NCBI GenBank assembly: GCA_036172665.1
Contig: CM069874.1
Location: 51,690,707-51,754,706 of the forward strand
Reading direction: 5' to 3'
Length of the DNA stretch: 64,000 nucleotides
Source of the DNA: Prosopocoilus inquinatus
Taxonomy: Eukaryota > Arthropoda > Insecta > Coleoptera > Lucanidae
The notes under the pieces are model-generated. The model made no database searches and was not told the origin of the DNA. It saw only the letters and a list, made by a program, of their open reading frames with translations. Shown here in pieces: positions 12,933 through 21,736 of the stretch. A program made the translations under genes and the position numbers. Within the stretch, counting starts at the first letter, position 1; the number at the start of each line of letters is the position of its first letter.

Positions 12933-14371
12933 GTTATCTGTATTGGCCAACTGATTCCAGTCCAATATTCTGTACCCTAGTTCCCTTTTTCAATATTGAT
13001 TGGGAACCAATATTTGCTTCATATGTGATGAAAACATGTGCTTTGGAGAACTTGTTTGCAAGGTAGGAAAAAAAGTTTTTGGGAGTATTCAAAATTATTC
13101 TATAACTATCTGTACTAACCAGAAAGTGCTTTCCTTTGAATTTTGAGAATTATTGAGAAGTTTAGTAGGCTAAATACCTTTCGGTGCTTGTTCGTAGTAC
13201 CACATACGCTGAACTTCTAGCAGCTTCTTTCCTAGTTCTTTGTTTCGGAACTTTGAGAAAATAAATTCCACCAGGCTTCCTCACACTTTATTAAATGGAT
13301 GACCTATATATGTATACTTACCGGTCCCGATGCCTGGCGTAGCTTATATAAAAGATTTATCGGTTAATTTCGTCATCTACGGCCGAACAGGCGGCGACTG
13401 CTCATGTGCATGAGAGGGCATCGTAATAAATAGCAGAGATTTCGGCCGAAAATTAGGTCCTCCATCTTTATTGCCTGCCAACGGAACATATAAAAAACTG
13501 ATATAAGTTGAGAGCGCATTGTCCAGACGCGGTTCCCGCTGCGAAAGGATGTTCATGTAAAGGAAGGGACCGGATGATTCACTGATGGCACCGACGAAAT
13601 AATATCGCACGGCATCGTTCGGAGCTCGTATTAATGTTGTTGTTCCGTGGATTATCCTCGAATCTGAATTGCTAAACACTGATTTTAATTTGGTTTTTAC
13701 GCCTGCTTAAAGTTCATCAACAAAACATTTTCTTTCTGGATCAGGCAAATTAGGTAACAGTAAATGAAATCCCCTTAAGGAATCTTTTTTATCAATATGA
13801 ATTTTGCATCCCATTAAACCTTTTTTTAAATGTCTTTTTTTAATTTTTTTAATCTCAAAAAACGGAAGTCATACCTATTAGTTAAAAGCAGATTTTTCAG
13901 TATGGAGAAAAGTAAATATGTGCCAAAATGCTGTATCCTTTGATACCTGTGTTAGTAAGAATAGATTTTTAACTAAACCTAAATTATTTATGAAAACTGT
14001 ATAAAGAAATATAAAGGCGGAACTAATACTTATAGAGTTTGAAAAAAGGGAAACGGACTGTCGTAAGTCTAGGTAAACCTATAAAGGGGTTCCCAATGAG
14101 ATCGATGAACACTTGAAAGAGGTCGATGAACCTCTAGGTATCGACTGGGGATCGATGAACGTCAGGAGTCTTCTAGCGGGTCGTAGTTACGAAGTCTTAT
14201 TTAGTTGAGGCCTATCTGAATGGTTCATTAAAAAGAAGTAGAAGATTTAAATATAATATTAAATAAATTCGAATTAATCATTGTACATACAGTGACCAGC
14301 TTAGGTAACGGAACACTCTTTTCCTAGATATTATCCAGCTTTGTTGGCCTAAAAATTAATAAAGCCTTTTG
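12933..14371. other. Region without a supportable gene; GC-rich pocket
   Basis: A 303-bp pocket at 13377-13679 is richer in GC and CpG than its surroundings and is open on the minus strand for 100 codons (with a near-start ATG), but the translation has no motif I recognise. It could be an exon or simply repeat DNA. At 14100-14165 the phrase GATCGATGAAC recurs three times within about 60 bp. Nothing else is identified. Confidence 0.4.
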
Positions 14372-14373
14372 TA

Positions 14374-14997
14374 CAGGGTGGATTAAATTCGATGTCTCTT
14401 ATGGGCATCTCCGTAACTATAAGTGATAGACAAAAACTAGTGGCCAAGTCTCGATCTCTTTTTTGGAGATTAAGTCAAAACCGTAAATAAAAATTGGCTA
14501 TCTTCTTTTGTTTTCAAGTTATGGCCCAAAATTGACATTTTCGACTTTTCGTTTTTAGGTCATATTTCGTATATTTCTAGAGGTATTAAAAAACTGTTTG
14601 ATCATTATTAGGACACTTTTTAGAATACAATTCAGTGGTGTAGTTGCTTCTTTAATATTTACTTAACTTTTCAAGTTATAACATAAAGTTATATTTTTTT
14701 AAATAGAAATCATAGTAGCCAATGTCCTCATTAAATAGAGATTTTTTTTCTGTTTTCAAAAATATATACTTTGTTGGGTTTATATGTTATAATTAATAAG
14801 TAAAATGCCATATTTGTTATGTTATTAGCCTTGCATATCCTAGTCTCAGTAGACTGGCTTCAACGCAATATAGCCAATTTTTATTTACGGTTTTGACTTA
14901 ATCTCCAAAAAAGAGATCGACACTTGGCCACTAGTTTTTTTCTATCTGTTATAGTTACGGAGATGCCCATAAGAGACATCGAAATTAATCCACCCTG
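14374..14997. mobile_element. TA-flanked MITE, family of the 58.7-kb element
   Basis: Terminal inverted repeats start CAGGGTGGATTAA on both ends, with TA at 14372-14373 and 14998-14999. The end match extends about 125-130 bp inward. The left two-thirds (14374 to about 14870) is the reverse complement of about 59985-60467, while the right arm is shortened. It is therefore a deletion derivative of the same palindromic family. It is non-coding and was presumably mobilised by a Tc1/mariner-type transposase. Confidence 0.85.
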
Positions 14998-14999
14998 TA

Positions 15000-16250
15000 C
15001 AATTTCCTGTCGCCGTTGCTCACATAATAATCAAATTAAATGTCGTCAACTCGAATAAAAATATATCGTTTCTAAAATACAGTCAAATTGAATAAAACAA
15101 AAACGAAAGATGATCGTCGATAAAGATAGGACGAAAATAAAGTGTGTAAAAGTCGAATCTCTAAATGTTAAAGAAACATACGATCAGTTAATAATTAAAA
15201 AGTAAAATAAAGAAAAATAAAATAATTAAGAATTAAGATAATAATTAACAAATAAAATAATATTCCTATTTTAAAAATATAATAATAATTAAAAGATAAA
15301 ATAAAAGAAGAAAAAAGCAAAGATGGCGATCAATCGACTACAGTCGACAGGAAACCCAAACAAAAGACGATCGATCAACTGATAACTAGAAAATAAAAAA
15401 TCATGTAAAATAAAGTGAAGCAAAAGAAACGAACGAGTTGATTAATTTATACTTAAAAGAAAAGATAAATGTCGATTAGCTGATTATGGTAAAAATAGAA
15501 TAAAGTCAAATGAGGCTTAAAAAATTAATATGATGTATGCATGTAAGGACGTGTGTTTCTCTCAGAAACAACTGTACAATAGAAAAAAAGAACTTAATGA
15601 TGATAAAGTTAAGACAAAAATAAAAAAAAATTATAATACTAAGAATAAATCATAGATTTAAAAATTAAAGAAAAAGGACGATTAATTAATAATTAAAAAA
15701 CAAAGTCAAACTAAACAAAACAGAAAACAAAAATGACGATCAATCGACGGGATTAAAATGTAAAGCAAACAAAAGAAGATCAATTGCTAATTAAAAAACA
15801 AAATAATATCAAATAAAATCAAACAAAAGAAGAAAAGATGATTTTTACAAAACAAAAACAAAACAAAGATAAGATAAATAATTCTGCTGCTTTTTTGTAC
15901 AAATACCAAAGGTGGGTCAATTGTTTACATTAAATATAATATAATAATAAATTTATAAAGTCAAACGTGGAATTAAGAAAAAACAAAAAACAAAAAAGGA
16001 TCGTTGATGAAGATGAGACTAAAACAAAAATGATGTAAAACTAAGTCCAATGGAATCATGAACATTGACTAATCTCTAACCGAAAGTTTGGACAAAAGAA
16101 GAAAAAACAAAAGGGAATGAAATTGATATTTCAAATATAAAAGAAAGTCAAATCGAATTTAAAAGAAAGGAGAAGAAACGATCAGCTTATATTTAAATAA
16201 ATAACAGATTGTCACAATTCAACGAAATTTTTATTTAACGTTATTCATAT
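15000..16250. repeat. Purine-rich, degenerate repeat field
   Basis: The plus strand is strongly A/G-rich. Phrases such as AAACAAAAGAAGATCAATTG, GACGATCAATCGAC and (A)GTCAAA recur at irregular spacing (GTCAAA-like at about 15083, 15700, 15960, 16147). The region near 15115-15190 resembles 15990-16080. The wording resembles the reverse complement of the 157-bp minisatellite at 2.4-3.0 kb, but the relation is not proven. No coding potential is seen. Confidence 0.45.
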
Positions 16251-16854
16251 ACCTAGTCCTATTGTTTCAGAAAAATTAATTAAACTTGAAAGGGGGTTGA
16301 GGAAAAAATTTTTATTTTCTTGTAAGGGGGTCGATACTTACAAAAGATTGGAAATCCCTGCTGTAGATATCATGATATGAATACTGAAATATTTCAGAGT
16401 CAAAAGAAAAAGAAAAATCTTAGTAATATGCTACACATATAAGCAAATAGATCGCCTTACACTCATTTAACAAATCGTACTTTTATAAAAAAAACTACCT
16501 TTACTACCAGCTCTTTTCCAAAGAGATAAAAATCATGTTGAGAAGATTATTTTATCTACTTTTTTTAATGCAAAGAAGAATTTTTCGCCCGGGGACTCGA
16601 AACTATTAAGGCCGCCTCTGAAAACAGAATAAATAAGAAAATCCCACCATTTAATTATAATTTACTATTCAAACAAACTTGTTTTAAATGAATTAAAGAC
16701 AATTCTCGAAAATAAAATTTTGCTGCCACCAGATATTTTTTAGGAAATTACCGAACCTGTTTCATTGAGTAATTAATAACACTTTCGAAGGGGGTTCTTG
16801 AGCTCAGAAACTGTACAACAAATAAAATCCCTCATATGCTACAGTGGATTTATT
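16251..16854. other. AT-rich region, no gene recognised
   Basis: Nothing supportable was found on either strand. Confidence 0.4.
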
Positions 16855-17215
16855 GAGCACTAATTTAAATTGATACAAAACAAAACAAATAAGCACGAAA
16901 AGAGAAAGCAACAGTCGCAGACATACTTGTCCGTAATAAAGGGGACAAGCTGGGACAAACTCTAACGAGTACATTCACCAGGACACCAAATTAACTCCAA
17001 CCGAAGTCGTATAATTGCAGGAAACCTCCCTGAGGTCTTGCCGGTACCCAAACCTTGTTCATCACGGAATATGAGCAGCCTTGGGGCTGCAGTCCCCACA
17101 CGAAACACACCACCGTGCCCTGGGGATACAACGACCACGACTATTCTGCGTGCTTTATGCACGCCGCTAATTAATAAACCCAAAACTAGCTGCAATCCTT
17201 TTCGAAGTAAAGAAG
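16855..17215 (+). repeat. Dispersed repeat R3, copy next to R1
   Basis: This is the reverse complement of 8736-9070 with many substitutions, and its right part (ending near AATTAATAAACCC, 17168-17180) also matches 30150-30265. The copy lies directly left of R1 copy A, and the third R3 copy also lies beside an R1 copy, so R3 and R1 may be two parts of one larger element. The open frames across it on both strands show no domain. Confidence 0.6.
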
Positions 17216-17235
17216 AATTTACACTAATAGAAAAC

Positions 17236-17700
17236 ATCGTGAGAGTATCAGAACCCAATCGAGAAAAAGTAAACTGATGTAAAGGAAACCAATAGCATGA
17301 AAGGCCAATTTAACTTTCCGTCGAAATAACAAGGCACAACAAATTGTAATTCTCAGAATCCTACAACGAAAAGAAAAATGAGAAGATGTCGGAGATTTTA
17401 TGGTTGTCTCTGGAGGTTTTAAAGTAAACATTCGATCTATTCTCGCGGAAAACTCGAAGCGCACCTGCAGACGCTTGCAAAAGATGGTGCTGTTAGATCT
17501 AAAAATAGAAACTCCGGACGATGTTGCTTACTTAAGGCAATAAAAAAAATGCCGACTAGTGGTAATCAAACGATGATTACGGCCGGTTTATTCTAAAATG
17601 TATGCAAAAGACCATCTGAGTGGCATTCCGATAATAAAGCAGAGCGTGAGACCATTTGTGTTATTGTCATATTGTCTTTTGCGTAACTAAGATATCCATT
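17236..17700 (+). repeat. Dispersed repeat R1, copy A
   Basis: It matches copy B (18045-18459 continued at 25078-25275) along its whole length. Landmarks are GGAAACCAATAGCATG near 17283, TAATTCTCAG near 17346, CGCACCTGCAGACGCTTGC near 17459, TCTAAAAATAGAAACTCC near 17496, and a shared tail near 17640-17690. The uninterrupted TAAAAATAG-AAACTCC here shows the empty target site of the gypsy insertion in copy B. The family is unknown and non-coding. Confidence 0.75.
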
Positions 17701-18044
17701 TAGAACTTTTTTAAACATCTTTCCAGGCCGTCTTGATTTTTCAAACGTTAATGTTTAAATATTTTAAATTCAATTATATCACGAGCGGCTCTTCCAAATA
17801 TCATTTTGTACATTTTTGAAAACATGAAACAATGATCTTTCTATTTAGCAAACAATGTACAGGCTGTTCAATTTAAAAGAATACAAAAATTATATTTTTC
17901 TCCATTTTGCGACGCGCTTTTGTTTCATGTGATAACTCTAGAAGATAACAGACACAAAGCCCTATAACTTTTGTATTCAAAGTTTTTCTGTACTTCCTAA
18001 AATAACGCCTCTGAGTAGAGTGCAAAATATAAAAAAAAAAACTT
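17701..18044. other. Spacer, no gene recognised
   Basis: AT-rich sequence between two R1 copies; nothing identifiable. Confidence 0.4.
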
Positions 18045-18459
18045 GTACCAGGAATGGTTTTTCACGAATCGAAAGCATTGCGACAGGATCAAGACCTAAT
18101 CGAGTAAAAGCTGACGTAAAGGAAACCAATAGCATGGAAGGTCAAGTATGATCACAATTTAATCTTTTCGTAGAAATAAAATGTAGAGTTTTTTAAATCT
18201 TGAACCGGACAGAAATATGATGGGAAAAACACTTAATGTTTCGCTATAGATTTATAGCGAAACATTTTCATCGGACAAGAACCAATTTCAATAGAAATAA
18301 TACGTACACAAAAGTTTATAATTCTCAGGATGAGACATCGCCGAAAATTTTATGACCGTCTAGATGTTTTAATATAAACACTTCAATCGGTTGTCACGCA
18401 AAAGATGAAATGCACCTGCAGTTGCTTGCAAGAGATGAGGCAATTATATCTAAAAATAG
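18045..18459 (+). repeat. Dispersed repeat R1, copy B, left part
   Basis: It continues as R1 until the gypsy LTR begins at 18460, and resumes at 25078 after the retrotransposon. A foreign segment at about 18190-18290 interrupts the match to copy A; it is the terminal fragment of a Penelope-like element. Confidence 0.75.
18190..18290 (-). mobile_element. Penelope-like element terminal fragment
   Basis: The segment contains ACCGGACAGAAA, a stem-loop built on TTTCGCTATA, and TTTTCATCGGACAAGAAC. These also occur in order in the terminal region of the PLE at 32178-32265 and at 36290-36385. On the minus strand it retains the stem II and GAAAC half of the hammerhead-like motif but lacks the CTGANGA box. 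It lies inside R1 copy B and so inserted after that repeat. Confidence 0.65.
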
Positions 18460-18784
18460 TGTTACGTTTCTAGGGTTTGAGTTTATTTATTTTCACGAAT
18501 AAAACACTCGATAAAAACTTAACCGTAATTTAATGAAGCTTAAAAACTAATTTATTTATTACAATTTATTTTCACACTAAAATCTAACTTCGACTATCGC
18601 TGCTCGAATTCGACTGCCTGGTGAGTCAACCCCGGGCCATTTTATATCATTGCTGGCGTCTGGAAGTCTCGATTCTGGAAGATTCTAGTTTGCTCCATAT
18701 AGGCCCCGAACGCGTGACGGCCTATGACACATCGAAGCGGACCGACTTCCTGACGCCTTGCGCTAAGTCGGTTGGCTCGCCACA
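18460..18784 (-). repeat. 3' LTR of the gypsy element
   Basis: It is a 325-bp direct repeat of 24753-25077, starting TGTTACGTTTC and ending CTCGCCACA on the plus strand. It also carries the last roughly 20 codons of pol (stop TAG at 18722-18724 on the minus strand), so coding sequence overlaps the U3 region. Confidence 0.95.
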
Positions 18785-21730
18785 CTGCCCCCTTCTTAGA
18801 AACGTTTCGTCTCGAAATGTTCCTGGTGATAGTCTTGAAGGAGGGTGTCGGAATCTACATGCTGGCCCATTCTTGCAACTTCCCGTCTGGAAGAAGTAAC
18901 AGTCTACGGTTTTGCTGTTGCTGACTGTTGCCTGTGGGTGGTGGCTGCAGACTAGGACTTCAATTCCCGTTCTGTGGAAGATGACTTCCAGCATGCTTCG
19001 AATTACTCTCCAGTCTAGTCCGTCCAATCCGCAGCCCAATTTGGGGATGGCTAACTTCATCTGATGGGTCTCTATTAGCTGTCTCCTCAGGCTATATAGG
19101 GCTCTCCACATACTTTGATAGTCAGGTTTACCGCTTGATGTCTTCTTAGTGACTAAATAATGCACGTGGCGCCTCCGATCTGCCGTCGAATCAATGATCT
19201 GCAAGCTCTTGCCTACCACGGGATGCTGTCTTCGTAGCTCCTCGATTTGGCCAAATTTCTTCCTAAACACCTGAGCGATTCCTTTGGACATTCTCAGGTC
19301 TTCTGCTACGCAGTGGGCCAGACTGTACTCCAGTGGCACTTTAAAGAGATCTTGTTGCTTCTCCGTGGTCACTCCAAACCGTGCCTTGCTTCCTTCGGCG
19401 TGATGAGACATGAAGGTTTCGAAGTTCACTTCGGAAACTTGCGCCCTTTGTACTGTCCCTTCATCTGCTTCTCCATGGTAAGGGGCTATCCGGTTGAAGT
19501 GGATTACTTTGGGTTTGCCATGGGGGACCTTCTTGATGCGGTAAACGACGTCGTTGATCCGTTTCATCACTTTGTAAGGACCTTCCCAAGAGGTCTGTAA
19601 TTTTGGGGAGAGGCCTCGACGTCTTTGGGGGTTATAAAGCCAGACCAGTGCTCCAGGTTGGTATCCCCCGTGTTGAGCGTTGATGTCATAGTGCTCCTTC
19701 ATCCGATCGCTGGCCGTCTGTATATTGTGACGCACTTGGTTGTGGATATCATCCATTTTCCTGCGTAATTTGCTCACGTAATCTTCGTCGGCAGAGACTT
19801 CGCCAGGCTTCACACCAAACTTCAGGTCGCAGGGCAGTCTCGGCTCTCGCCCGAATACCACTTTCGCGGGAGTCTCCCCTGTTGTCTCATGAACAGATGA
19901 GCGGTATGCCATTAGAAACAGGGGGATGTACGTGTCCCAGTCCCTCTGATGATTGGAAACGACCTTGGACAAATGTCGGTTGATGGTTCTATTGAACCTT
20001 TCCACCATTCCGTCCGACTGTGGGTGGAGTGCAGTTGTTCTAGTTTTTCGTACGCCGAGCAGAGTACACACGTTCTTGAACAAGGCCGATTCAAAGTTCC
20101 TTCCTTGGTCTGAATGCAGTTCCATAGGTGCACCATACCGACTGATCCATTCCCTGACAAGGACTTCCGCAATAGTGACTGCCTCTTGGTTAGGTAGGGC
20201 GTAAGCTTCAACCCACTTGCTAAAGTAGTCCATTACCACGACGATGTACTTGTTTCCACCATTCGTTTCTGGAAACGGGCCGGCTACATCGATGGCAACT
20301 CTCTCAAAAGGACTTCCAACGTTGTACTGTCTCATGGGAGCCTTACCCCGCCTGTGGGGACCGTTACTGGCTGCGCAGACTGTACACTTTCTGCACCAAT
20401 CCTTCACGTCTTCCTTGCAGTTCACCCAGTAAAATCTTTCGCGCACCTTCTCCATAGTTTTCTTAACTCCCAGATGCCCTCCCGAAGTTCCATCGTGAAG
20501 TTCCCTCAGAAATTCTGGCACCCTATTCTTGGGGATTAGTAACTGTGTCTTCTGTTCCATGCCTTCCTGATTCTCTATGCTTCGTCTCAGAAGACCACGA
20601 TCCAACACTATGGAGTCCCACTGCGCCCAGTATGATTTTACGGACGGTGCACACGGTGCTACCTCTTCCCAGGTAGGCCTCGCGTCCCTGCTTTCCCATT
20701 CTAGCACTAATTTCAAATCCGGGTCGTTCTCCTGATCTCTTCGCAGTTCTTCGCCTTGCCATTTGTCGTCAACAATGGCTGTCCTCGCAGTCGTGGCTAC
20801 TTTCTCGTCCAAACGACTACAGTACTTACAGTCTTCCGCACAGGGTCTTCTCGACAAAGCATCGGCATTTCGATGGCTAGTTTCTGCCTGATGCTGAATT
20901 TCAAAATCGTACTCCTGAAGTCGTTCGATCCATCTTGCAACTTGCCCTTCTGGGTTCTTGAAACGGAGAAGCCATTTTAGAGCGGCATGGTCGGTCCTCA
21001 GGAGGAAGCGTCTACCATACAAGTACTTGTAGAAATGTTCTATCGTTTTTACGACGGCTAGCAATTCTCTTCTTGTGACGCAATAGTTTCGTTCCGGCTT
21101 TGATAGGACTTTACTGAAGTAGCCTATCACCTTCTCTTGCCCCTCTTGTATCTGGGAGAGTACGCCACCAATCCCAACGTTGCTAGCATCTGTGTCCACG
21201 ACAAACTTGCCTTCCGGGAGAGGATAACTCAGAATAGGAGCACTAATCAAGTACTGCTTTAGTTGTTCAAAACCAACTTGACACTGCTGGTCCCATTCAA
21301 ATGGACGACCTTCTTCAGTGAGTTTTGTTAACGGCTTAGCAATGTCTGCAAATCCAGAGACGTAGCGCCGATAGTAAGTGCACAGGCCAAGGAAACTCCT
21401 TATTTGGTGTTTATTTCTGGGAGTTGGCCAGTCTTTCACAACCTGAATCTTCACAGGGTCCACGGCGATTCCATTTCCATTAACAATGTGCCCCAGGTAA
21501 TTCACTTCCTTCTGGAACAGGTGGCACTTCTTGAGGCTAAGCTTTAGTCCAGCTCCGCGAAGCCGCTGGAACACTCCTTCCAGGTTCCTCAGGTGGTCGT
21601 CGAACGTTTTTCCCTCGACAATTATGTCGTCAAGATACACCATGCACGTTGTCCAGGACAGACCTTTCAGAACCGTCTCCATTAACCTCTCGAATGTCGC
21701 TGGGGCATTACATAACCCGAATGGCATCAC
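18722..21730 (-). CDS. Gypsy Pol, downstream part: RT, RNase H, integrase, macro domain, CCCH finger
   Basis: This is 1002 codons in the same frame as the upstream pol part, separated from it by a single TAA (21737-21739); the track start is internal, not a real initiation site. Numbered from 21730: RT active site YLDD 32-35; RNase H with DTDAS (about 180), E222, D247 and RNADALSR (about 287-294); integrase zinc finger H412/H419/C449/C452; integrase catalytic D481, D541, E577 (35-residue D-E spacing); a GPY motif near 717. Residues about 780-930 form a macro domain with SLAHCVAEDLRMSKGIA (803-819), TKK (861-863) and GCGLDGLDW (899-907). C944-x7-C952-x5-C958-x3-H962 is a CCCH zinc finger. The frame ends inside the 3' LTR. 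The extension after integrase is unusual; there is no env. Confidence 0.93.
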   Translation of the reverse strand: MMPFGLCNAPATFERLMETVLKGLSWTTCMVYLDDIIVEGKTFDDHLRNLEGVFQRLRGAGLKLSLKKCHLFQKEVNYLGHIVNGNGIAVDPVKIQVVKDWPTPRNKHQIRSFLGLCTYYRRYVSGFADIAKPLTKLTEEGRPFEWDQQCQVGFEQLKQYLISAPILSYPLPEGKFVVDTDASNVGIGGVLSQIQEGQEKVIGYFSKVLSKPERNYCVTRRELLAVVKTIEHFYKYLYGRRFLLRTDHAALKWLLRFKNPEGQVARWIERLQEYDFEIQHQAETSHRNADALSRRPCAEDCKYCSRLDEKVATTARTAIVDDKWQGEELRRDQENDPDLKLVLEWESRDARPTWEEVAPCAPSVKSYWAQWDSIVLDRGLLRRSIENQEGMEQKTQLLIPKNRVPEFLRELHDGTSGGHLGVKKTMEKVRERFYWVNCKEDVKDWCRKCTVCAASNGPHRRGKAPMRQYNVGSPFERVAIDVAGPFPETNGGNKYIVVVMDYFSKWVEAYALPNQEAVTIAEVLVREWISRYGAPMELHSDQGRNFESALFKNVCTLLGVRKTRTTALHPQSDGMVERFNRTINRHLSKVVSNHQRDWDTYIPLFLMAYRSSVHETTGETPAKVVFGREPRLPCDLKFGVKPGEVSADEDYVSKLRRKMDDIHNQVRHNIQTASDRMKEHYDINAQHGGYQPGALVWLYNPQRRRGLSPKLQTSWEGPYKVMKRINDVVYRIKKVPHGKPKVIHFNRIAPYHGEADEGTVQRAQVSEVNFETFMSHHAEGSKARFGVTTEKQQDLFKVPLEYSLAHCVAEDLRMSKGIAQVFRKKFGQIEELRRQHPVVGKSLQIIDSTADRRRHVHYLVTKKTSSGKPDYQSMWRALYSLRRQLIETHQMKLAIPKLGCGLDGLDWRVIRSMLEVIFHRTGIEVLVCSHHPQATVSNSKTVDCYFFQTGSCKNGPACRFRHPPSRLSPGTFRDETFLRRGQCGEPTDLAQGVRKSVRFDVS
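18785..18800 (-). other. Polypurine tract
   Basis: On the minus strand, AAGAAGGGGGCAG lies immediately before the TG of the 3' LTR. This is the expected place for the primer of plus-strand cDNA synthesis. It lies within the pol reading frame. Confidence 0.75.
18845..18901 (-). other. CCCH zinc finger at the Pol C-terminus
   Basis: The spacing CX7CX5CX3H (C944, C952, C958, H962) fits the C3H1 family, which usually binds RNA. It directly follows the macro domain by about 15 residues. Its target is unknown. Confidence 0.8.
18941..19357 (-). other. Macro domain (TARG1/OARD1-like) within Pol
   Basis: The segment matches the TARG1/OARD1 branch of macro domains in layout. It has a D-L-F start, a SLAHCVAEDxRMxxGIA loop, a KKFG block, a YLVTKK block, an internal KPxY, and a GCGLDxLxW signature. 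TARG1 hydrolyses ADP-ribose esters and uses a Lys and an Asp; candidates here are K862 or K863 in TKK and D903 in GCGLD. Both are retained, so activity is plausible. That the domain is part of the translated polyprotein is seen in the uninterrupted frame; its role in the element is inference. Confidence 0.85.
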
Positions 21731-21736
21731 TGTGAA

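Noticed and set aside
13377..13679. 100-codon minus-strand frame in a GC-rich pocket
   Set aside because: No domain, no splice or start context I can defend; left as an unassigned pocket.
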